7,242 bases of DNA from an uncultured Ignavibacteriales bacterium (lineage in GTDB: Bacteria; Bacteroidota; Ignavibacteria; Ignavibacteriales; Ignavibacteriaceae), in contig CAJXGP010000095.1 in assembly GCA_913053915.1 (NCBI GenBank), positions 1-7,242 on the forward strand, written 5' to 3'. Of the stretch, positions 1-6,750 are shown one piece after another. The position numbers and the translations under genes are program-made. The stretch's first letter is position 1; each line of letters opens with the position of its first letter. The notes beneath the pieces are model-generated. The model saw only the letters and a program-made list of their open reading frames with translations, ran no database searches and was not told where the DNA came from.

Positions 1-525
1 AAAGCTCGGCTTCAAAATGATTTTAAAGTTCTGTATACCGGTCAACATGGAAGAGTTGGACATGAATTGATTTTTGATATGCGCGAATTTAAAACTTCCG
101 TTCAGATAGATGTTGAAGATATTGCAAAAAGATTAATGGACTATGGGTATCATGCCCCAACAGTTTCATTTCCTGTTGCAGGTACTTTAATGGTTGAGCC
201 TACTGAAAGTGAATCTAAAACTGAATTAGACCGTTTCTGTGATGCGATGCTTTCTATTAAAAAGGAAATAATTGAGATAGAAAAAGGTATTGCAGATAAT
301 AAAGATAATGTTTTAAAGAATGCCCCTCATACGATTAAATCAGTTGTTTCAGATAAGTGGGACCATTCTTATTCCAGAGAGAAAGCAGCATACCCTACCG
401 AATGGACCAAGTATAATAAATTCTGGCCAAGCGTTGGAAGGGTAAATAATGCTTATGGTGATAGAAATTTAATTTGTAGTTGTAATCCAATTTCTGATTA
501 TATTGTGGATACAATCGAAGTATAA
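1..525 (+). CDS. gcvP: Glycine dehydrogenase (decarboxylating), P-protein, C-terminal part
   Basis: This is the last 174 residues of the PLP-dependent P-protein of the glycine cleavage system, which decarboxylates glycine and passes the aminomethyl group to the lipoyl arm of the H-protein in the cytoplasm. The frame is open from base 1 to a TAA at 523-525, so the start and the PLP-binding lysine region lie outside the window; an internal TTG at 67 is not the start. Recognition rests on close agreement with the C-terminus of bacterial and mitochondrial P-proteins: the block with [25 protein letters not shown] and ELDRF, then NAPHT, the [11 protein letters not shown] segment, and the ending [16 protein letters not shown]. 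These are features of the fused (about 950-residue) form rather than the split GcvPB subunit. No other gcv gene is visible. The reading frame shows no damage. Confidence 0.97.
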   Translation, partial: KARLQNDFKVLYTGQHGRVGHELIFDMREFKTSVQIDVEDIAKRLMDYGYHAPTVSFPVAGTLMVEPTESESKTELDRFCDAMLSIKKEIIEIEKGIADNKDNVLKNAPHTIKSVVSDKWDHSYSREKAAYPTEWTKYNKFWPSVGRVNNAYGDRNLICSCNPISDYIVDTIEV

Positions 526-807
526 ATAGATTTTTTATCAATAATCACCGATCGGTGCAATAATAAAGAAAAAATTCCAATTATTATTCAAATTCAATTT
601 GTATGTTAACCACTTTAATTTATCATTTTGAAAATGCTCATTTTAAAATATTATTTTTACAAAAATGAAAGTAAATTAATTATTGAAGAATGTTAAAACT
701 TTAGTCCTCATTAAGGTAAGAACAAGTTTCATGAGAATGATCATTTTAAAACAAATTTATCATATTGAACCTTATATTCCCTCATTCGAACATGTTGTCA
801 TTTGCTA
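526..807. other. Intergenic region between gcvP and the Omp85 gene, with small repeats
   Basis: No open frame with recognisable content and no RNA gene was seen in these 282 bases. They hold a perfect 12-base palindrome, CACCGATCGGTG (546-557), 20 bases after the gcvP stop; a palindrome AATGATCATT (736-745); and three related words: TCATTTTGAAAA at 623-634 and TCATTTTAAAA at 638-648 and 741-751. No convincing -35/-10 pair was found for the downstream gene. The palindrome at 546 lacks a following T-tract, so it is not a classical intrinsic terminator. Confidence 0.5.
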
Positions 808-2139
808 ATGTTAAAAAATTTAATTTTTCTTATTCTATTTGCAACAATTTCCCTAAAAGCTTATTCCAACGGGCAGGACTCATTAAAGTATAAGGGTAAT
901 TATTCTATTATTATCGATTCGATTAAAGTATTGGGCAATAAAATAACCGATAAGAGAATAATCACTCGCGAATTAACAGTAGGAATCGGAGATGAAATCA
1001 CACCCCAAATAGCTGCATATAACCGTAATAGGATTTATAGTTTGGGTATATTTACTCATGTAAGAGTGTTTCCCGAAAGAATAAATAAAATTAATTATTT
1101 AATTATTTATGTAGAAGAAAGCTGGTATATCTATCCATTACCGTTTATAGAGATAAAATATCGAGATTGGAATAAAATATCTTATGGAATAGATCTATTA
1201 ATAAAAAATTTTAGAGGAAGAAATGAAACTTTATTAGCTCGTTTTGCTACCGGATATGATCATAGATATTTAATTCGTTATTCAACTCCTTATTTGAACT
1301 GGAAAGATAACATATTCTTTTCGATGGGAGCTTCTTATACTACTTCGCCGAATAGGAGCGCTTTAGCTAAAATTTTGTATGGTAATGATTTCAGTGAAAA
1401 ATTCATTCTAGGTTTTATACAGATCGGAAAAAGATTTGGACTCTATAACAGGCTAGCTCTAAATTTAGGTTTTAATTATGTCGGAAATCCCAAATACATT
1501 CCAGGATTATCTGCATCGGATCAACGAATTGATAGGAGCATCTCTCTTGGAATTAGTTATTCTTATGACTCCCGAGACCTTGTCCAATTTCCACGCAACG
1601 GGTTGTTTTTATCTTTCAATTATGAAGCAAAAGGATTTGGAATAAATAATATAAACTATGATGTTTTGAAATTTGATTATAGACAATATATTCAATTATC
1701 GGACAAAATTAGTTTGAAATGGAGATTAGCCACACGTCAGACTTTCGGTAAATTAGTCCCTTATTACGATTTTTCTTTTTTAGGTTATAATGAAAGGATT
1801 AGAGGTTATTTTAATAATGAACAAGAGGGAAACAATCTTTACATTGCTTCCCTTGAAATGGATTATCCACTCATCCGGGGCCTAAACGTAAGCCTAAATT
1901 TCATTCCAATAATACCAAAAGAATTATTGACATATAGAATTGCTCTGTATTTAGAATTATTTACTGATACCGGTACGACTCAGCTAAATGGTAAAGCGTT
2001 GACAATTAATGATTTTAATACCGGTTATGGTACGGGATTAACTTTATTGCTCCTTCCTTATAATACGCTAAGAATAGAATATGCTTTTGATAAATATCTT
2101 CATCCGGAATGGATTTTAGGTTTTGGAACTTCTTTTTGA
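808..2139 (+). CDS. Omp85-family (BamA/TamA-like) outer-membrane beta-barrel protein with one POTRA domain
   Basis: A 443-residue protein predicted to sit in the outer membrane. Residues 1-20 form a signal peptide (Lys3, a hydrophobic stretch, cleavage probably near Tyr19-Ser20). Residues about 34-104 look like one POTRA domain (IDSIKVLGNKITDKRIITREL, then YNRNRIYSLGIF and V-x-V-F). Residues about 115-443 are alternating aromatic beta-strands of an Omp85 barrel. They include the family pattern YSYDSRD...FPRNGLFLSFNYE (251-272), the signature IRGYF (331-335) inside GYNERIRGYF, and a C-terminal Phe as expected for BAM-dependent assembly. Canonical BamA has five POTRAs and TamA three, so this is a short member; its client is unknown. 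ATG at 808 was chosen because it opens directly on the signal peptide; an in-frame TTG at 802 would add two residues. No Shine-Dalgarno sequence is evident. No TamB-like or Bam partner gene adjoins it. Confidence 0.85.
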   Translation: MLKNLIFLILFATISLKAYSNGQDSLKYKGNYSIIIDSIKVLGNKITDKRIITRELTVGIGDEITPQIAAYNRNRIYSLGIFTHVRVFPERINKINYLIIYVEESWYIYPLPFIEIKYRDWNKISYGIDLLIKNFRGRNETLLARFATGYDHRYLIRYSTPYLNWKDNIFFSMGASYTTSPNRSALAKILYGNDFSEKFILGFIQIGKRFGLYNRLALNLGFNYVGNPKYIPGLSASDQRIDRSISLGISYSYDSRDLVQFPRNGLFLSFNYEAKGFGINNINYDVLKFDYRQYIQLSDKISLKWRLATRQTFGKLVPYYDFSFLGYNERIRGYFNNEQEGNNLYIASLEMDYPLIRGLNVSLNFIPIIPKELLTYRIALYLELFTDTGTTQLNGKALTINDFNTGYGTGLTLLLLPYNTLRIEYAFDKYLHPEWILGFGTSF

Positions 2140-2170
2140 TGCAAATATTAGGAGAAGATTCATTAGATTA

Positions 2171-2220
2171 AATAATTTTAGGGGGTGGGAAGTTGTTCTA
2201 TCCAACCCCCTAAAATTATT
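2171..2220. terminator. Strong hairpin between convergent genes, probable bidirectional transcript end
   Basis: A 16-base perfect inverted repeat (AATAATTTTAGGGGGT at 2171-2186 and its complement at 2205-2220) continues after one mismatch with three more pairs and closes on a loop of about 10 bases. It begins 31 bases after the Omp85 stop, and the SIS gene ends towards it from the other side 173 bases away. A G5/C5 core flanked by A/T-rich arms suits a hairpin that ends transcripts on both strands. However, the 3' arms are TAAAATTATT rather than pure U-tracts, so it is not a textbook intrinsic terminator. An outer repeat, TTAGATTAA (2163-2171) with TTAATCTAA (2234-2242), encloses it. Confidence 0.55.
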
Positions 2221-2393
2221 CCATTCTACCCCATTAATCTAAATTATCTTAGAAATAAAATGTTATAATTCCATTAATACATGATAACTCGGAGCTACGC
2301 TTATTCTACGAATAAAATCAGGTTAAACATAGTAAAAATGCTTAATATAAGTCGAACTTAAGACATCTTTTATTCAAATCATGATGGTAATGC

Positions 2394-3155
2394 TCATACA
2401 CCGGCGATTCGTTTTTTGTATTCCGATAAAGCTTCATCCAGGCGATCTTTTGCAGTGCTGTCTCCAGGCACGTTGTGTGACGGATGAATATATAGTTTCA
2501 CCCCTCGTGAAACAAGAAATTCAGCAACCGTAGTAATTGTCATCCATACTGCAGTTACAAATGCCATAGTGGAGACAGGTCCTATTTTGTCAACATGGTT
2601 GTTCAAATTAACTGAGGCATCTTCTAACGGTGCACAAGTATCAACTACTATATCCGCCAATTCAAAAATTGTTTTACCTGAGGAATGTCGCGTCTTTTTT
2701 CCTTCTGCAGCTTTTGCGGCGCCGAAAACAATAACTTTCATACCGCGTTTCTTTGATTCTATAGCAATATCGATATTTACACTATTTATCCCTGAGTGAG
2801 AGAATATCCACATACAATCGTTTGGATCGAAATTATATCCCTTCATTATTTCTATACCATAACCTTCTACCCGCTCAAGGAATACAAATTGATGAACTCC
2901 CATTTGTCCGGTAATATTTGTAAAAAAAGTTAAAGGTAGTTCAACGATTGGGTGAAAACCTACAAAGCCGCCTATTCTTGGGTACATTTCTTCTATCGGA
3001 AGAGTAGCGTGACCGCAACCGAAAGTATGAACCCATCGACCTTTTTCAATTGTATCGGCCATTACTAAAGCTGCACGTTCAATATTCTCCATTTGAGTTT
3101 GTTCTATTTCATCTATAACTTTTCTAGCATTATTTAACCATTGTTTTGCTAACAT
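2394..3155 (-). CDS. SIS-domain sugar-phosphate isomerase-like protein (UPF0309 type)
   Basis: A 253-residue cytoplasmic protein with one SIS (sugar isomerase) domain, the fold that binds phosphorylated sugars in isomerases and aminosugar enzymes. An N-terminal helical segment (about 1-38, with ENIERAA) precedes the SIS core: FGCGHA (45-50), the phosphate-loop-like SHSGIN (119-124), RHSSGK (156-161) and GPVSTM (192-197). Length and motif order match the uncharacterised UPF0309/SIS_2 group, whose reaction is not established to my knowledge; isomerase, deaminase or sugar-phosphate sensor all remain possible. The start is firm: AGGAG (minus strand, 3161-3165) lies 5 bases before the ATG. It is the last gene of the probable ROK-MFS-SIS operon, beginning 22 bases after the transporter stop, so its ligand is probably the sugar phosphate made by the neighbouring kinase. 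Confidence 0.85.
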   Translation of the reverse strand: MLAKQWLNNARKVIDEIEQTQMENIERAALVMADTIEKGRWVHTFGCGHATLPIEEMYPRIGGFVGFHPIVELPLTFFTNITGQMGVHQFVFLERVEGYGIEIMKGYNFDPNDCMWIFSHSGINSVNIDIAIESKKRGMKVIVFGAAKAAEGKKTRHSSGKTIFELADIVVDTCAPLEDASVNLNNHVDKIGPVSTMAFVTAVWMTITTVAEFLVSRGVKLYIHPSHNVPGDSTAKDRLDEALSEYKKRIAGV

Positions 3156-3177
3156 AATTTCTCCTACTATCGATTGA

Positions 3178-4338
3178 TTAGATATTTATTATATTTGGAT
3201 TCTTTTTTAAGGTTCTCCATACCAATAAAGACATTAATATTATACTCACGAGCAATAGAACCGTGAACTGTTGGAGTCCAAAAGAATGAGCAACGATTCC
3301 CATTAAATAATTAATTGCCATATTACCAATTAATGCAATTACTAATACAAAACTAAATGCCGTTCCGGATATCTTTGAATAAACTTCTCCTACATAACCA
3401 AGTACAACTGGGAAACCGGCAGCAAAACCTATCCCCAACAATACTAGTCCAATGATAGCTATTGTGTAAGATGAAGTAAACATCATTACAAAAGTTCCGG
3501 TTAGCGCAATTCCCAAACAGCTAAATAAAACAATATATGCGCGAACTTGTTTCAATAGTTTTCCTAATACAAGACGTGTAACCGTCATAGCTATTACAAA
3601 ATATGAAAGTGCAAACAATGCATTTTCAGTATTTACCATCATTTCCTTTTGAAGATAAGTTGTTGTCCAATTATTAACAAGCCCCTCCATCCCACTTTCA
3701 AAAAAGAGAACAAAACCAAATAGAATTAATAAAGGTTCTCTGAGTAATTTTGTTCTTTCTTTCAGTGCAATACCTTGGGGTAATTTAGGAGTAGGAAATT
3801 TGATACTAATGAAAAATAAAATCGGTATAAATATTAAAATACCGATTCCGGCAATTATATTTTCTTGTGAAAAGTATTTTAATAACAATCCCAGAACAAT
3901 CGGCATCCCTAAAGCTCCTATACCAAAAAAGACCCCAAGCAAACTTAAATTAGCTCCTTTACTACCGGTACTGATATCAGACACCAAAGCATTAGTCACG
4001 CCATTTAATATTCCTCCACCAAATCCTATTAAAAAAATAGAAATTTGCAATAGATAAAAAGTATTCGAAAGTGCAATTCCTTCCAATCCGATGAATACTA
4101 AAAATGAACAAATAATTAATAAATTTTTATATCCATATTTATCCACTATCGGTCCAAATATGATTGAGCCGATTAATATTCCGAAAGGTAACAAAGAAGC
4201 CAGTGTCCCGGTTGAGATTTCATTTAATGAAAATTTTGAAGTAAGAGCCGGCAAAATTGAGCCGATAGAAATCAAAACGATTCCAAAAATAAGCATTCCC
4301 AAACAAGCAGCACTGAAAACCAAACCTTTTTTGTACAT
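3178..4338 (-). CDS. MFS transporter, probably a sugar permease
   Basis: A 386-residue inner-membrane protein with about 12 hydrophobic segments, split by a central loop around 180-202 (FPTPKLPQG...KERTKLLREP). This is the usual 6+6 layout of the major facilitator superfamily, and the length is normal. The loop after helix 2 carries a form of the MFS signature, GPIVDKYGYKN (62-72). Helix 7 has FFESGMEGLVNNW (212-224), resembling the Gly/Glu...Trp pattern of fucose- and glucose/galactose-type permeases, which supports a sugar substrate; the exact substrate is not readable. The ATG at 4338 opens on the first membrane helix, but no clear Shine-Dalgarno precedes it (AT-rich leader), so translation may depend on upstream genes in the transcript. 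It starts 61 bases after the ROK kinase stop and ends 22 bases before the SIS gene, fitting one operon for uptake and processing of a sugar. Confidence 0.87.
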   Translation of the reverse strand: MYKKGLVFSAACLGMLIFGIVLISIGSILPALTSKFSLNEISTGTLASLLPFGILIGSIIFGPIVDKYGYKNLLIICSFLVFIGLEGIALSNTFYLLQISIFLIGFGGGILNGVTNALVSDISTGSKGANLSLLGVFFGIGALGMPIVLGLLLKYFSQENIIAGIGILIFIPILFFISIKFPTPKLPQGIALKERTKLLREPLLILFGFVLFFESGMEGLVNNWTTTYLQKEMMVNTENALFALSYFVIAMTVTRLVLGKLLKQVRAYIVLFSCLGIALTGTFVMMFTSSYTIAIIGLVLLGIGFAAGFPVVLGYVGEVYSKISGTAFSFVLVIALIGNMAINYLMGIVAHSFGLQQFTVLLLVSIILMSLLVWRTLKKNPNIINI

Positions 4339-4399
4339 TTATTATTCTTTTATAGTTATAATAACAGAGCTCATTTTATTTATTATGATATTTATTAGA

Positions 4400-5347
4400 T
4401 TAAAGATTCCTTAATGCCAAATAACCGGCACCAATCAACCCTGCATCACTGCCGCACATCGACCCAACTAGTTTGACATGATTTATACTTATTGGTTGAG
4501 CCCACTTTTTGGCTTCTTTCATTATTTCATCTAAAAAATTTACAGCCGGACCAAAAACTCCTCCACCGAATATTATTTTTTCAGGATTAAATAAACTTAC
4601 GAGATTTGCAACGGTCATACCCCAATATTCAACAGCTTCTTTCATGATTTTCACCGCCAATGGATCTTTCTGATTATAAGCATTAAATATATCACGCGTA
4701 TTAATAGCATCTGAAGTTTTTCCCCGAAGGATTCCATTATAAGATGGATCATGTGATAAAAATTCATTAGCGACTTTTACAAGTCCTTCACCGGAGGCAT
4801 GATATTCAAAACATCCGCATTCTTTATATTCTGATTGATAAGGTTTATCTAATCCCCACCATCCTATTGCACCGGTTATATCGTTTGAACCTCTTAAAAT
4901 TTCTCCGTTAACCAATATTCCGGCACCTATTCCAGTACCAACTGAAATGAAAATAGCATCCTTGCATCCCTTTGCCGCCCCTTGCCATGCTTCACCAAGA
5001 ATATAGCAAGTTCTATCGCTGTCAATTTTTATTTTTATTGACTTAATATTCGATTGAATTTCGTGTAAAAGGGGGTATTCATCCCATCCGGGAATATTTG
5101 GTGCCCAAACTTTTCCGGTTTTTGAATAACTAATACCGGGTACTGAAATTCCAATTGATTCAATTCCAACATTTTCATTATTTGCAAAGTTTAACAAATT
5201 TCTAAGATGATCTTGTATTAATAATCCTACTTCCATTCCTTTTCTCTTTTGCAAAGGAACAATTTTTTTATGAATCATTTTCCCGTTGTTAATGAATATT
5301 GCTCCGGCACATTTAGTTCCGCCCAAATCAATTCCTATAACCGACAT
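4400..5347 (-). CDS. ROK-family sugar kinase (catalytically plausible copy)
   Basis: A 315-residue cytoplasmic protein with the ASKHA/ROK sugar kinase fold and no N-terminal helix-turn-helix, so an enzyme type rather than a NagC/XylR-type repressor. Visible motifs: phosphate loop DLGGTK (7-12), VPG (69-71), the sugar-contact segment APNIPGW (82-88), catalytic Asp111 in SDRTC (family NDAN), phosphate loop GTGIGAG (137-143), and the C-lobe GGGVFGPA (261-268). The family metal motif is unusual: the expected GH reads GW (Gly162-Trp163), and of the CxCGxxGCxE cysteines only the end, GCFE (178-181), remains, with an extra Cys177. Substrate is probably a hexose or amino sugar, not identifiable here. 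ATG at 5347 was preferred over an in-frame GTG at 5356 because AGGTG lies 6 bases before the ATG and the GTG would overlap that site. First gene of the probable ROK-MFS-SIS operon. Confidence 0.87.
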   Translation of the reverse strand: MSVIGIDLGGTKCAGAIFINNGKMIHKKIVPLQKRKGMEVGLLIQDHLRNLLNFANNENVGIESIGISVPGISYSKTGKVWAPNIPGWDEYPLLHEIQSNIKSIKIKIDSDRTCYILGEAWQGAAKGCKDAIFISVGTGIGAGILVNGEILRGSNDITGAIGWWGLDKPYQSEYKECGCFEYHASGEGLVKVANEFLSHDPSYNGILRGKTSDAINTRDIFNAYNQKDPLAVKIMKEAVEYWGMTVANLVSLFNPEKIIFGGGVFGPAVNFLDEIMKEAKKWAQPISINHVKLVGSMCGSDAGLIGAGYLALRNL

Positions 5348-5353
5348 ACTACA

Positions 5354-5358
5354 CACCT
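5354..5358 (-). promoter_or_regulatory. Ribosome binding site deciding the ROK kinase start
   Basis: AGGTG on the minus strand lies 6 bases upstream of the ATG at 5347. An alternative in-frame GTG (5356-5354) falls inside this site, so the ATG is the better start. Confidence 0.6.
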
Positions 5359-5388
5359 GATTTAATTTTAATAATAACTTAACTGGAA

Positions 5389-5416
5389 TTTATAAGATTG
5401 CCGGTAGGAATGTCAA
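5389..5416 (-). promoter_or_regulatory. Sigma-70-type promoter for the ROK-MFS-SIS operon
   Basis: On the minus strand, TTGACA (5416-5411), a perfect -35, is followed after 16 bases by TATAAA (5394-5389), a one-mismatch -10. Transcription would start near 5382, giving a leader of about 35 bases before the kinase ATG. The word GGAAT (plus strand) occurs at 5385-5389 and 5407-5411, 22 bases (about two helical turns) apart and overlapping both elements; this could be an operator but is short. A promoter here suggests the operon can be transcribed independently of the upstream ROK paralogue. Confidence 0.65.
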
Positions 5417-5545
5417 TAAAAAATTTAGTTTAAAAAAAATGTTGACTTTTAATAATAAATTATTATAAACTATAGCCTTAAAATAAATTCGGAATAATAA
5501 GCAGCCCAAATCAACGTCTTGCATAGGGAGAGTTATTAATATATT

Positions 5546-6499
5546 TTAGAATTTTTTAATGGCAAAGTGACCGGCTCCAAATAAGCCTGCATTAGCGCCT
5601 AATTTAGAAGCAACAAATTTTACTTCGTTCATAAACAATGGTTGAGCCCATTTTGAGGCTTCAAGTTTTATATCCTCTAAAAATTGAAGGGCAGGTCCAA
5701 ATAATGAACCTCCAAATATTATTAATTCCGGATTAAAAAGACTTATTAAATTAGCAGTAGCTATACCCCATAATTCTATACTTTCTTTAAGTACTTTTTT
5801 AGCTATCGGATCATTTTCCTTGTATGCTTGGAAAATATCGTTAGTAGTTATGCTGTAAATATCTAATTTTTTAAAGTATCCTTTAATATTTTTATTCTTT
5901 AATATATATTCTTTTGTAGTGTTAAGTAGCCCTTTAGCCGAAGCTAGATTTTCAAAACATCCTCGGACCCGGTATATTTCCTTGAATTGACGATTAATTG
6001 CCAGCCATCCAACCGCTCCAACGCCATCGTTAAAACCGTGCAATATTCTTCCATCGATAAGCACACCTGCCCCAATCCCTCTGCCGATTGATAGGAAAAT
6101 AGCATTTCTAGATTTTTTGGCGATGCCTAACCATTTTTCACCTAATATATCACAGGTACGTTTACTTGCTATTTTTACCAAGATTTTCTTTTCTACAAAC
6201 AAATAATTCAATTCTTTTCGCAAAGGATAATTATTCCAACCCGGTATATTAGGAGCCCATACATTACCTGTCTTTGAATAGAAGATGCCCGGTACTGCGA
6301 TTCCAATGGATTTTATTTCTAATGGTTTGTGTTCGAATAAATCAAAAATCTTTTTTATCTGATTTTGAAAGAGTAAGCTGACATTTGAACCTTCCAAATT
6401 TTCTAAGCTTGCTGTTTCCCTGAATAAAACTTTACCCGATTTACTCAGTGCAGCACTCGTGACGCAATTGCTCATTAAATCTATTGCAATTATTGCCAA
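5546..6499 (-). CDS. Degenerate ROK-family paralogue, probable pseudokinase
   Basis: A 317-residue ROK-fold protein, about 45% identical by eye to the ROK kinase downstream, with an intact frame and full length. The catalytic signatures are lost: DLGGTK has become DLMSNC (7-12), the catalytic Asp of the NDAN motif is Lys113 (ASKRTC), and the phosphate loop GTG is GRG (139-141). The metal region keeps only GCFE (180-183), with GW in place of GH. In contrast, the segment FYSKTGNVWAPNIPGW (73-88), which includes the family's sugar-contact Asn, and the C-lobe SLFNPE (253-258) are nearly identical to the active copy. It has no DNA-binding domain. The likely role is a sugar-binding regulator or partner subunit rather than a kinase; that is inference. 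It starts with TTG at 6499, supported by AAAGGAG 6 bases upstream. It ends 198 bases before the kinase gene, with no clear terminator between. Confidence 0.85.
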   Translation of the reverse strand: MAIIAIDLMSNCVTSAALSKSGKVLFRETASLENLEGSNVSLLFQNQIKKIFDLFEHKPLEIKSIGIAVPGIFYSKTGNVWAPNIPGWNNYPLRKELNYLFVEKKILVKIASKRTCDILGEKWLGIAKKSRNAIFLSIGRGIGAGVLIDGRILHGFNDGVGAVGWLAINRQFKEIYRVRGCFENLASAKGLLNTTKEYILKNKNIKGYFKKLDIYSITTNDIFQAYKENDPIAKKVLKESIELWGIATANLISLFNPELIIFGGSLFGPALQFLEDIKLEASKWAQPLFMNEVKFVASKLGANAGLFGAGHFAIKKF

Positions 6500-6505
6500 A
6501 TTAAG

Positions 6506-6512
6506 CTCCTTT
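6506..6512 (-). promoter_or_regulatory. Ribosome binding site supporting the TTG start of the ROK paralogue
   Basis: AAAGGAG on the minus strand sits 6 bases before the TTG at 6499. The first internal ATG (codon 9) would remove the beta-strand holding Asp7, so the TTG is the better start. Confidence 0.7.
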
Positions 6513-6609
6513 GTTTTTCAGATAAAAGAAATTTTAGATTGTATACTAGCTTTAAAGTAGTTTCCCGATTATTATTTGAAGCCATCTCTTTTTTAAGAGG
6601 TTATTTTGG

Positions 6610-6625
6610 GAGTTTTATAAAACTC
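6610..6625. repeat. Perfect 16-base palindrome in the divergent intergenic region, possible operator
   Basis: GAGTTTTATAAAACTC reads the same on both strands. It lies at the middle of the 251-base gap between the ROK paralogue (minus) and the nuclease remnant (plus). An overlapping inverted pair, GGGAGT (6608-6613) and ACTCCC (6640-6645), could form a competing, wider stem. Size and position suit a dimeric repressor site, but the AT-rich core makes chance a real alternative and no regulator gene is in the window. Confidence 0.4.
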
Positions 6626-6645
6626 GAAAATCGAAAGCCACTCCC

Positions 6646-6740
6646 TCTATAATATAAAAATATAATTATTTTATATACTAAATAAAATAAATAAATCTTA
6701 GTAAATTTTTATTGTATATTATAATTTTAATTAAAAAAAC
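6646..6740. other. Extremely AT-rich tract upstream of the nuclease remnant
   Basis: Only 6 of 95 bases are G or C, far below the flanking genes. It contains TATAAT at 6720-6725, 25 bases before the downstream ATG, without a recognisable -35, and TTTATATA at 6670-6677, which resembles an archaeal TATA box. In sequence this poor in G and C neither can be called a promoter with confidence. It may mark a junction where foreign DNA was joined. Confidence 0.4.
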
Positions 6741-6750
6741 AAGTGACAGG

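Noticed and set aside
67..525. A separate small gene starting with TTG at 67
   Set aside because: The frame is open upstream to base 1 and those residues also match the P-protein, so this is the tail of gcvP.
2301..2315. TTATTC-TAC-GAATAA hairpin as a terminator for the SIS gene
   Set aside because: Six A/T-rich pairs with no T-tract on either strand; too weak to call.
2569..2799. Plus-strand open frame of 76 codons inside the SIS gene
   Set aside because: It is antisense to a well-supported gene and has no recognisable protein features.
3800..4057. Plus-strand open frame of 85 codons inside the MFS gene
   Set aside because: A shadow of the transporter; its Pro/Ile/Lys-rich composition is what antisense reading of membrane helices gives.
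4091..4414. Plus-strand open frame of 107 codons over the MFS start
   Set aside because: Antisense to the transporter and the kinase junction, with no motif or ribosome site; the apparent hydrophobic end comes from AT-rich intergenic sequence.
5348..5356. GTG at 5356 as start of the ROK kinase
   Set aside because: The GTG lies within the AGGTG ribosome site that is correctly spaced for the ATG at 5347.
6586..6599. CTCTT-TTTT-AAGAG hairpin as a terminator
   Set aside because: Only five pairs, no U-tract after it, and located upstream of both divergent genes rather than after one.
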